11,996 bases of DNA from JAZLGI01 sp045616225 (lineage in GTDB: Bacteria; Spirochaetota; Spirochaetia; Sphaerochaetales; Sphaerochaetaceae). The notes under the pieces were generated by a model. That model was given only the letters and a program-made list of their open reading frames with translations, was not told the DNA's origin and did no database searches. The stretch spans positions 1 through 11,996 of the forward strand of contig JAZLGI010000083.1 of assembly GCA_045616225.1 (NCBI GenBank), given 5' to 3'. A program made the translations under genes and the position numbers. Shown here in pieces: positions 6,297-11,871 of this stretch. Each line of letters opens with the position of its first letter. The first letter of the stretch is position 1.

Positions 6297-6316
6297 ATTT
6301 CATAATATTATGAAAT
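6297..6316. promoter_or_regulatory. Perfect 20-bp palindrome, candidate operator upstream of the oadB promoter
   Basis: ATTTCATAATATTATGAAAT is fully self-complementary. It lies 3 bases upstream of the oadB -35 box, where activators commonly bind, and it contains the TAA stop of the flavin reductase gene. With no U tract it is a poor terminator. The cognate regulator is not identifiable. Confidence 0.5.
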
Positions 6317-6778
6317 TGAGATGACTTCTCCTATATACATGGTATGATAGTCTTTATCTTTGTAATTCTGAACATCAATTGAAGGGTCAATAAAAGTGTC
6401 TTTTGATATTTTGACTGCTGAAAGTTTCTTGCAAATAAGGACTCTGTTTGCCTCTTTTGGATAAACGGTACCGCATTTTTCAACAGGTGTAAGCCCAGAT
6501 TCCTTCCATTTGTCACAATCTTTTCCGCTTACTGTTCCGCAAATTGACAGTGCATCTCTGTATGATTCATCAAGAAAAGATACAGAAAAATTGTCAAATT
6601 TATCTATGAATTGTTTTGTGTATCTAGATTCTCTCACAAATACATATGCCACACTTTTATTCCAGATTGTTCCTAATCCTCCCCAGCTTATTGTCATAGT
6701 GTTGGATTTTGTTCCATCTCCTGCACTGAGAAGTGCCCAATCTTTGTCAAAAATTGTAAAAGGGTTAATATTATTCAT
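6308..6778 (-). CDS. Flavin reductase family protein (FMN-binding split barrel)
   Basis: A 156-residue protein matching small FMN-binding split-barrel proteins of the flavin-reductase (FlaRed) family. The motif NTMTISWGGLGTIWNK at 26-41 is the conserved Thr/Ser-rich strand-turn that contacts FMN phosphate in relatives. VFVRESRYTKQFI at 47-59 is the usual strand with Arg and Tyr before a helix. FSVSFL (64-69) and ALSICGTVSGKDCDK (76-90) follow. Such proteins bind FMN and reduce it or pass electrons; the actual partner is unknown. CGGAGG at 6790-6785 is 6 bases from the ATG. It is probably transcribed alone from its own promoter, although read-through into oadB is possible since no clear terminator lies between. 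Confidence 0.85.
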   Translation of the reverse strand: MNNINPFTIFDKDWALLSAGDGTKSNTMTISWGGLGTIWNKSVAYVFVRESRYTKQFIDKFDNFSVSFLDESYRDALSICGTVSGKDCDKWKESGLTPVEKCGTVYPKEANRVLICKKLSAVKISKDTFIDPSIDVQNYKDKDYHTMYIGEVISIS

Positions 6779-6851
6779 GGAAAACCTCCGTATTTATAAG
6801 TGCGTCATCATTTGCAACAAGTTCTACAAAAAACACTTGCCGTCTCTTTGT

Positions 6852-6880
6852 ATAATACAGTTCACAATTCATCACTGCAA
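6852..6880 (-). promoter_or_regulatory. Candidate promoter of the flavin reductase gene
   Basis: On the minus strand TTGCAG (6880-6875) and TATTAT (6857-6852) are separated by 17 bases. The -10 is good and the -35 moderate. It lies about 75 bases before the start codon. Confidence 0.4.
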
Positions 6881-6941
6881 AGCTTTTTTTATAAGTAAAG
6901 AGACAATCCGGATTATTACTAAAAAAACAGAAGCAGATTTC

Positions 6942-6971
6942 TATACAAAAGTAGTAATCCCAAATTATAAT
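6942..6971 (+). promoter_or_regulatory. Candidate promoter of the secreted protein/lipoprotein pair
   Basis: TATACA (6942-6947, four of six matches) and perfect TATAAT (6966-6971) are spaced 18 bases apart. The start codon is 26 bases further on. Confidence 0.4.
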
Positions 6972-6997
6972 TATATATCAAGACATGAGGCATGATT

Positions 6998-7540
6998 GTG
7001 AAGAAAAGGCTTATTCTTTTGTTATTGGTTTTTGTTTGTATTGTTTCTGTTTCTGCTTCTGAAATGAATGCATACGCAGGCATTACCCCATATTCTTTTC
7101 AAAGAATAATAAGATTTTATTCAAACAAGAAGATTAACTCAGATTATGCATTTGGTGTTGATGGTGGTGTCCGGTGGGTAAAGAATAATGGGATTGTTTT
7201 TGCAACTGATTTGCTTGTACAAGATTTTCTTTTTGAAAATCATGTCAATGAATTTTCTGCAACGATTTCAGGACTTGCAGGATACAAATTCAACAGAAAT
7301 AATAAGTTTGAATATGAAGCTAAAATAGGAATCGGCGGAAATTTCTGCATAAGTGGAGACTTACAACCTCATGTGTATTTTGATATTCCAATTGAATTTG
7401 AAGTTTCATATAGCCTAAATGCGTTGGATTTGTTCTTAAAAGTGCGAGGAGATGCTGTTGCACACTTAAATAGAGTTCTTAAGTATACCTGTCTTTCTGT
7501 TGTAATATCACCGGTAATAGGTGGCAGTATAAGACTTTAA
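6998..7540 (+). CDS. Secreted small protein, probable outer-membrane beta-barrel, unknown function
   Basis: A 180-residue protein with a clear signal peptide (MKKRLILLLLVFVC..., likely cleaved near SVSAS-EM). The rest is rich in alternating hydrophobic/polar strands with Gly and aromatic residues: DYAFGVDGGVRWV, EFSATISGLAGYKF, FEYEAKIGIGGNFC, IEFEVSYSL, LDLFLKVRGDAVA, LSVVISPVIGGSIRL. This pattern suggests a small barrel of about eight strands. GTG at 6998 is chosen because GAGG (6987-6990) is 7 bases before it; the ATG at 6992 is only one base from that site. It lies 12 bases upstream of a lipoprotein gene, so the two are probably co-expressed at the cell surface. No named family is recognised. 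Confidence 0.7.
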   Translation: MKKRLILLLLVFVCIVSVSASEMNAYAGITPYSFQRIIRFYSNKKINSDYAFGVDGGVRWVKNNGIVFATDLLVQDFLFENHVNEFSATISGLAGYKFNRNNKFEYEAKIGIGGNFCISGDLQPHVYFDIPIEFEVSYSLNALDLFLKVRGDAVAHLNRVLKYTCLSVVISPVIGGSIRL

Positions 7541-7552
7541 GGAGATAATTCT

Positions 7553-8866
7553 ATGAAGAAGAAAGTTTTTTCTAATATTGTAATTATGTTGCTTATTCTC
7601 GGTCTTTCATCTTGTTACGATTATAATGCTGATGATTATATTTTGGATAATGCAGGAATTGAAGTAAAAATTTCTACAGAGAACGGACGGTTAATTGAAG
7701 GTTCTTCAAGAGCTGTATTCCAAGCAAAGGAAATAAGACTTGAAGAATCTATGTATCGCCCTGAGATTCAAAACAGAGTTGTTGCAAAAACCGGTATTAC
7801 TCCGGAAATGTTTATTTTGGACATTAACAATATCTATCTCTATGACCCTAAGGATAAGGAGGATCCCACTAAAGGATCTAAGAGAACTCTTCAAATTCTG
7901 GAATGTGATAGTGTAGGAAACGGTTGGAATATTCCTAATAGGATAAATGTTATCTCTTCTAAGAATTTGGCAAACACAGTTGTTCCGCAGAAAGAACTTA
8001 ACAGAAAATGGGATGGCCTTTTGATAGATCTTTTACCAGGTGGTCAAGAGCAAACAAATGGAATGTGGGCAGGTAGTGCTTTTTGTGTAAAACTTCCTGA
8101 TGGAATTACCAGAGATCAGATATCAAATGCTCTTGGAATAGGCGACTTACCTGAAAATGTTGAGCACCGTAATGATCCTAATTACGTTTGGGTAGGTTTT
8201 CAAGAAGCCATACCGTTTGTTATAGGACATTTTCAATATTTGTGTTTTCAGCATAAGGCAGAAAATGTTTCATTCATCAATCCTAATCATGAGCAAATAG
8301 CAACAAACTTTGGCCCTGTTTCTTCCGAGGGAAATCCTACAGGAATAGTAATACCTATGGATCAGATAGACTTTTCAGGGAAAAATGCTCCTGAATTTGT
8401 AATTATGTTTGATACAGATGGGTGTTTGGAACTTTATGATACGGAAGACGGAAGATACTGGCTTTCATTGAAAAAGTATAATCCGCTTCCGTTTAAAATT
8501 GTTACTGAAGAGTATGACAGTAATACGGTTGTTGTATCAAAAGAGCAAGTCGCAGTAAATAAACCTATTCAGTGTTATGAATATGACTGGACTTATGAGA
8601 ATAAATATGAAAGCTTAGTTTTTGTTTATACACGTCCAAATATTTCAGGTGTTGATAAAATTAGAATTTACTCTTCTTCAAATGAAATTTTTAATAAAGA
8701 AGAGGCAACTGTTGTTTATGAAGGCAGTAATTATTGTTATGTGGTTCCTGCAACTGAAGAGAATAAAGCATTGCATTATTTTGTATCTGCTTGTGGTAAA
8801 GATGGTACAGAGACAGAAGTTGTCAAATTCTTATTTGTTAGGGCAAATCACACAAAGCATAAATAA
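7553..8866 (+). CDS. Large treponemal-type lipoprotein, unknown function
   Basis: A 437-residue lipoprotein with signal peptide MKKKVFSNIVIMLLILGLSSC, lipobox LSSC and Cys21. The N-terminal part contains GSSRAVFQAKEIRLEE and GITPEMFILDINNIYLYDP; this block recurs in the pseudogene downstream. The central region (about 150-330) is mixed strand, with APEFVIMFDTDGCLELYD near its end. The last 90 residues (TRPNISGVDKIRIYSSS ... HYFVSACGKDGTETEV) look like a fibronectin-III-type sandwich, judged by the Tyr-x-Val and closing Asp-Gly pattern. AAGGAG overlaps the stop of the upstream secreted protein gene, so translation is probably linked. The role is likely at the surface or periplasm; the ligand is unknown. 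Confidence 0.8.
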   Translation: MKKKVFSNIVIMLLILGLSSCYDYNADDYILDNAGIEVKISTENGRLIEGSSRAVFQAKEIRLEESMYRPEIQNRVVAKTGITPEMFILDINNIYLYDPKDKEDPTKGSKRTLQILECDSVGNGWNIPNRINVISSKNLANTVVPQKELNRKWDGLLIDLLPGGQEQTNGMWAGSAFCVKLPDGITRDQISNALGIGDLPENVEHRNDPNYVWVGFQEAIPFVIGHFQYLCFQHKAENVSFINPNHEQIATNFGPVSSEGNPTGIVIPMDQIDFSGKNAPEFVIMFDTDGCLELYDTEDGRYWLSLKKYNPLPFKIVTEEYDSNTVVVSKEQVAVNKPIQCYEYDWTYENKYESLVFVYTRPNISGVDKIRIYSSSNEIFNKEEATVVYEGSNYCYVVPATEENKALHYFVSACGKDGTETEVVKFLFVRANHTKHK

Positions 8867-8893
8867 TAAGTCGTGATTTCAATAGGTGCCTGA

Positions 8894-8925
8894 TGTAAAT
8901 GATTACAATTTGCTTTTCATTTACA
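8894..8925 (+). other. Hairpin downstream of the lipoprotein gene
   Basis: TGTAAATGA (8894-8902) pairs perfectly with TCATTTACA (8917-8925), leaving a 14-base loop. There is no U tract, so it is at best a transcript-end stabiliser or a weak terminator for the lipoprotein operon. Confidence 0.35.
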
Positions 8926-8971
8926 GAATCCTGAAACTGTTTAAATATTAAGTTGTAATCGGAGGCCTCAG

Positions 8972-9353
8972 ATAAAGAAAGAATTGAGTTTTTTTGGGCT
9001 TGTTGTTGGTCATTGTATTGATGTCTTGTTAGGATGTTGAAACAAAAGAAAAAGCTTTACATGTCTCTTTTGGAATGAATAATTCGTCAAGAGCAATGAA
9101 AAAAGTAGACTATACAATTAACGGAAATATTGAGAAGTCAAATATTACCGGTTCATGTGTTGGTGCTTTGACTCCATCTGAATTCATTCTTGCATTACAG
9201 GATATTTATCTCTACCAGCCGGTTGATAATGCAGATCATAAAGGTGAGTACTGGATTTGTTCAGTGATGAAGAATGGTTCTGTTTCCAAGTTTGGAACTT
9301 TTACAAGAATTCAAAATGATATGATTAATAACTATTTTATGAAAAGTAACTGA
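8972..9353 (+). pseudogene. Broken, truncated paralog of the upstream lipoprotein
   Basis: A strong ribosome site GGAGG (8961-8965) stands 6 bases before ATA (8972), where an ATG would be expected. The frame then reads I-KKELSFF. Removing one T from the T7 run (8989-8995) continues it as LGLLLVIVLMSC, a proper lipobox ending at Cys (TGT 9027). TAG at 9030 follows that Cys. After it the frame stays open (DVETKEKALHVSFG, then from 9075 NNSSRAMKKVD...) to TGA at 9353. SSRA and the block LTPSEFILALQDIYLYQP match GSSRA and ITPEMFILDINNIYLYDP of the 437-residue lipoprotein, so this is a family copy. It has lost its start, gained a frameshift and a nonsense codon, and lost roughly two thirds of its 3' end. 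An ORF starting at ATG 9075 would be an artefact. Confidence 0.8.
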
Positions 9354-9493
9354 ATCACCATGTTCGTTTTATTTCTTGTGAGTACTTTGCCATCTTCTGT
9401 CGCATAATCAAATGAAAGTACACAACCGTTGAGAAGTATATCGTCCACGATAAAAATCTGTTCATAGAAGCAAAAGTTCAGTTGAAGTGAGAC
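9332..9493 (-). pseudogene. Start-less ORF fragment in reverse orientation, possibly a lipoprotein-family piece
   Basis: On the minus strand 53 codons lie between two stops, without ATG and without a ribosome site. The translation looks protein-like (EQIFIVDDILLNGCVLSFDY then ATEDGKVLTRNK). Its GCVLSFD-TEDGK stretch resembles GCLELYD-TEDGR of the 437-residue lipoprotein, near residue 290. If real, this is the missing middle or 3' part of the neighbouring pseudogene, inverted. The similarity is short and judged by eye. The fragment overlaps the pseudogene's end by 22 bases. Confidence 0.3.
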
Positions 9494-9510
9494 TTAGTAA
9501 TGTTTACTAA
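9494..9510. promoter_or_regulatory. Inverted repeat upstream of the hipB promoter, candidate operator
   Basis: TTAGTAA (9494-9500), TGT, TTACTAA (9504-9510): perfect 7-bp arms ending two bases before the -35 box. HipB-type repressors bind palindromes near their own promoter, so autoregulation is plausible. Confidence 0.45.
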
Positions 9511-9512
9511 AA

Positions 9513-9540
9513 TTGACAAATATGTGAATTTGTTTATAAT
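9513..9540 (+). promoter_or_regulatory. Consensus promoter of hipB with an internal inverted repeat
   Basis: TTGACA (9513-9518) and TATAAT (9535-9540) are both perfect, 16 bases apart. Between and overlapping them, ACAAAT (9516-9521) and ATTTGT (9528-9533) form a perfect 6-bp inverted repeat with a 6-base centre. Binding there would block RNA polymerase. Confidence 0.75.
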
Positions 9541-9561
9541 AATGAACATTAAGAGGTTTTG

Positions 9562-9876
9562 ATGACTACTAGAAAAACTGTTTTGTTGCCACAGACTTTA
9601 CAATACTTACAGGCAATGGGGGAGCAGATAAAACTTGCCCGTTTGCGTAGAAAATTAACGGTTGAGCTTGTTTCTCAGAGGGCGGATATCAGCAGAGCCA
9701 CACTTTGGGCCATTGAGAAAGGCTCTCCTTCTGTATCAATGGGTACTTATGCTGCGGTTTTGCATGCACTTAACGGAATGGATAAAGATTTGCTTTTGAT
9801 TGCCAAAGATGATGAGCTTGGCAAAAAACTTCAGGATTTGGAAATTTTGCCAAAGAAAAGAGGAAGCAATAAATGA
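9562..9876 (+). CDS. hipB: HipB-like XRE-family transcriptional regulator
   Basis: A 104-residue protein with an HTH_3/XRE domain at about residues 18-78: GEQIKLARLRRKLTVELVSQ is helix 1-2, ADISRATLWAIEKGSPSVSM contains the recognition helix, and GTYAAVLHALNG follows. The C-terminus is basic (PKKRGSNK). In HipBA modules HipB represses the operon and neutralises the HipA kinase. ATG 9562 is chosen with AAGAGG (9551-9556) 5 bases before it. The stop overlaps the hipA start by four bases (ATGA), the classical coupling. Since the adjacent hipA is destroyed, HipB has probably become a stand-alone regulator of its own promoter or of other HipA loci. Confidence 0.85.
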   Translation: MTTRKTVLLPQTLQYLQAMGEQIKLARLRRKLTVELVSQRADISRATLWAIEKGSPSVSMGTYAAVLHALNGMDKDLLLIAKDDELGKKLQDLEILPKKRGSNK

Positions 9877-10140
9877 GTAAAACAATATTTGTTTACGAGA
9901 ACTGGAGTAATGAAAATCCTCTTTTAATTGGTAGATTGTTTGTTGATACAAGTAAAAAAGATGAATCGTATTCGTTTGAGTATTAATACGGCACCACTTT
10001 ACGGAATAAACAAAGAAGAAGCAAAAGATATTGTAAGTTTTATTAAATCAACTGTTAATAAGAATCTTGAACATATAGCAAAACAATGTGGAATTAGCAG
10101 AGACTCTATTGAATATATGCGTCCGGCTTTTCAATTGTAA
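9873..10140 (+). pseudogene. hipA: hipA remnant: N- and C-terminal ends joined by a large internal deletion
   Basis: ATG at 9873 overlaps the hipB stop. The first 37 codons (MSKTIFVYENWSNENPLLIG ... SYSFEY) match the N-terminal strand region of HipA kinases and end at TAA 9984. In a different frame, from about 9970 to TAA 10140, the sequence encodes LSINTAPLYGINKEEAKDIV ... CGISRDSIEYMRPAFQL, which is the usual helical C-terminus of HipA (eeA..iv....... A...gisr.eie.m..aF). HipA is normally over 300 residues, so the whole kinase core, including the ATP-binding and catalytic loops, has been deleted, with a frame change at the join. Both ends are convincing in position and order. No kinase activity can remain. 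Confidence 0.8.
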
Positions 10141-10151
10141 TATAAATTTGA

Positions 10152-10307
10152 GACTTTCCCGTCTTCATAGTGGAATCTCTGAAAGTCATAATCAAAACAG
10201 AAGCTCTGTACTGCAGGTTCGGAAAGACCAAGGTAAAGGAAAAAAGAGTTCCTATTAATGATATTGTTGATGCTGTTACTTCAATCAAATCCCTATTTGT
10301 TAATTAA
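10152..10307 (+). pseudogene. Unidentified start-less ORF tail
   Basis: Between TGA (10149) and TAA (10305), 51 codons have protein-like composition: DFPVFIVESLKVIIKTEALY, CRFGKTKVKEKRVPINDIVD, AVTSIKSLFVN. There is no start codon or ribosome site, so it would be the 3' remainder of a gene whose front is lost, perhaps in the same event that trimmed hipA. Its last eight bases overlap the 3' end of the opposing ATPase gene. No family is recognised. It could be chance, but the amphipathic ending and Lys-rich middle look coding. Confidence 0.35.
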
Positions 10308-11637
10308 GCTCAAAATAACCGGCATTTTTTTCTTTGATGAGAAATCTTGTCATATATATTGGAAGGTATGTTACTTTGTCTACCTTTTCAATATTGTTAG
10401 GGCTTAATACAAAGGCATCTTTAAATCTGTATTCCGGTATGGACAATAAAGAGCTAAGTGCTTTGTGCGTTTTGAAATCTTTGCCGGATTTTACTTCAAT
10501 AGGGACTATGTTGTTATCCATTTCTATCAAGAAATCTATTTCTCCAATATCGGATTTCTTGTAGTAGTAAGGATTAATTCCCTGAGCAGTTAATTCTTGG
10601 GCCACGAAATTTTCAAAAACTGCTCCTAGATTAACTCCTGAGTTTTGTTGGTTTTCTAAAATGTCCATACGACATTCTAGAGAAAAACATGAGGTAAGTA
10701 AGCCAACATCACTTTGAAATAGTTTAAACTTATTAGTTGATTTTGATATTTCCAAAGGTTGTTTTGGATCATTTGCAATGTAAACCGGAATAGATACAGC
10801 TGCATTTTTCAGCCAAAGGAAACTGTTTTCATATCTATCAAATTTCAGTTCTTTGTTGAGATATGTAAAGATAAAGCGACGATCCTGTTTGTTAAGTTGA
10901 GAAGGGATGGAATCATAAACAGATATAATTTTGAGTTTGCGATCTTCTGATTCATATTTAATAAAATCTGCTTTGTATTGGTTTATTATGTTTTGCTGTT
11001 CCTGGTATGTAGATTCAAGTGTGTGTATTCTTTTAAAAATATCAACGACTGCCGGCATTCCTCCGGAGATAAGATAATAATTGAAAAGTTTCATCATTTT
11101 ATCATGAATGATTGCATCAACAGTTTTGTTTGAATCAAAGCAGGTTTTCAAATAGGTCCATTCTTGTTCTTTTGAACCCAAAGCAAGAGAGAACTCTTTA
11201 AAATCCATAGGAAACATTTGAAACTGGTCAACATAACCAATTGGAATAGACTTGATTCCTTTTAATTCTACTCCAAGGTTTGATCCGCTTAGAATGTATC
11301 TGTAAGAACCCTGATCTACAAGGAATTTAATTTTAGTTACAATCTCAGGCCATTTTTGGATTTCGTCAAAGAAAATGACGGACTCTTTCTTATTGAGAGT
11401 TACATTTGAATATAGTTCTAGTTTTTCCACTATTTCCTGTGCAGTATTAAGTTTTGTAAGTTCTTCGCAAAGCCTGGTTTGTTCAATAAAGTTTATCTCA
11501 AAGTAACTGATATTGTTCCTTTGGAGCATTTCTCTGATAATGTATGTTTTTCCTACTTGTCTTGCTCCAAATATAAGAAGAGCCTTTGAGCTGTTTTCTA
11601 TCCAATTCTGTATTTTAGCTTCATATTTTCTGAACAT
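10300..11637 (-). CDS. ATP-binding protein of the AAA_14/DUF4143 family
   Basis: A 445-residue protein. An AAA-type P-loop domain has Walker A GARQVGKT (24-31), Walker B SVIFFDE (86-92) and sensor-like YILSGSN (114-120). FPMDFKEFS (142-150) and SGGMPAVVDIF (191-201) are hallmarks of this family. The C-terminal part has FENFVAQEL (341-349), EIDFLIE (366-372) and PIEVKSG (379-385), arranged like a PD-(D/E)xK nuclease fold (E342, D368, E381, K383). Function is poorly known; such genes are numerous, strain-variable and often near mobile or damaged DNA. The ATG at 11637 has GAGGG (11648-11644) 6 bases upstream. It is the only gene of its transcription unit in the window and appears intact. A direct role in defence is possible but not shown. 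Confidence 0.88.
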   Translation of the reverse strand: MFRKYEAKIQNWIENSSKALLIFGARQVGKTYIIREMLQRNNISYFEINFIEQTRLCEELTKLNTAQEIVEKLELYSNVTLNKKESVIFFDEIQKWPEIVTKIKFLVDQGSYRYILSGSNLGVELKGIKSIPIGYVDQFQMFPMDFKEFSLALGSKEQEWTYLKTCFDSNKTVDAIIHDKMMKLFNYYLISGGMPAVVDIFKRIHTLESTYQEQQNIINQYKADFIKYESEDRKLKIISVYDSIPSQLNKQDRRFIFTYLNKELKFDRYENSFLWLKNAAVSIPVYIANDPKQPLEISKSTNKFKLFQSDVGLLTSCFSLECRMDILENQQNSGVNLGAVFENFVAQELTAQGINPYYYKKSDIGEIDFLIEMDNNIVPIEVKSGKDFKTHKALSSLLSIPEYRFKDAFVLSPNNIEKVDKVTYLPIYMTRFLIKEKNAGYFELN

Positions 11638-11689
11638 TTTTATCCCTCACAAATATAGATTTTCATCTATTAACAAAGAATAGTCAATT

Positions 11690-11714
11690 AAAACGGGGCG
11701 TTTTGCCCCGTTTT
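11690..11714. terminator. G+C-rich hairpin 1 (10-bp perfect stem)
   Basis: AAAACGGGGC (11690-11699) pairs with GCCCCGTTTT (11705-11714) around GTTTT. It has the form of a terminator in either direction (A run, stem, T run). It lies between two divergent genes, however, so there is no obvious upstream gene to end. Confidence 0.55.
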
Positions 11715-11726
11715 ATAAGGGTTTTT

Positions 11727-11748
11727 CGGGGCAAAATGCCCCGTTTTT
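11727..11748 (+). terminator. G+C-rich hairpin 2 followed by T5
   Basis: CGGGGCA (11727-11733) and TGCCCCG (11737-11743) form a 7-bp stem with an AAA loop, then TTTTTCTT. By shape it is a plus-strand intrinsic terminator. It stands about 120 bases upstream of the next plus-strand gene, as if insulating that gene from read-through. Confidence 0.6.
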
Positions 11749-11822
11749 CTTAAATTGTTCTGTTTTATGGTTAAATAATTATTCAGATGAGCAAATAAAA
11801 AGTAATTATTATAATTTCTTGG

Positions 11823-11850
11823 TTGCCCCCCCATGCAAAAACACTATACT
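11823..11850 (+). promoter_or_regulatory. Candidate promoter containing a C7 tract
   Basis: TTGCCC (11823-11828, four of six matches) and TATACT (11845-11850, five of six) are 16 bases apart. Seven consecutive C residues (11826-11832) run from the -35 into the spacer, so a change of one base would alter spacing. Confidence 0.45.
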
Positions 11851-11871
11851 TTAGGAAAATGGAGGAATCTG

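Larger units (their letters stand above)
11690..11748. repeat. Pair of near-identical palindromic units in inverted orientation
   Basis: CGGGGCGTTTTGCCCCG (11694-11710) and the reverse complement of 11727-11743, CGGGGCATTTTGCCCCG, differ at one of 17 bases. Including flanking A/T runs, the repeat covers about 21 bases each side of a 16-base centre. Each unit folds alone, or both can pair into one long cruciform or hairpin. Confidence 0.7.

Noticed and set aside
6510..6995. Plus-strand ORF of 161 codons
   Set aside because: Mostly antisense to the flavin reductase gene and runs through two candidate promoters; no domain seen.
8622..8876. Plus-strand ORF of 84 codons inside the lipoprotein gene
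   Set aside because: Out-of-frame shadow of the lipoprotein's C-terminal domain.
9075..9353. A stand-alone 92-residue gene starting at ATG 9075
   Set aside because: The same frame extends upstream to the TAG after the lipobox, and the ATG has no ribosome site; it is part of the pseudogene.
10106..10288. Minus-strand ORF of 60 codons downstream of the ATPase
   Set aside because: Lacks a ribosome site and opposes the hipA tail and the better-looking plus-strand fragment.
9562..11637. An active defence island made of HipBA plus the ATPase
   Set aside because: hipA has lost its kinase core and the ATPase belongs to a family without an established defence role; the two are on opposite strands with no shared unit.
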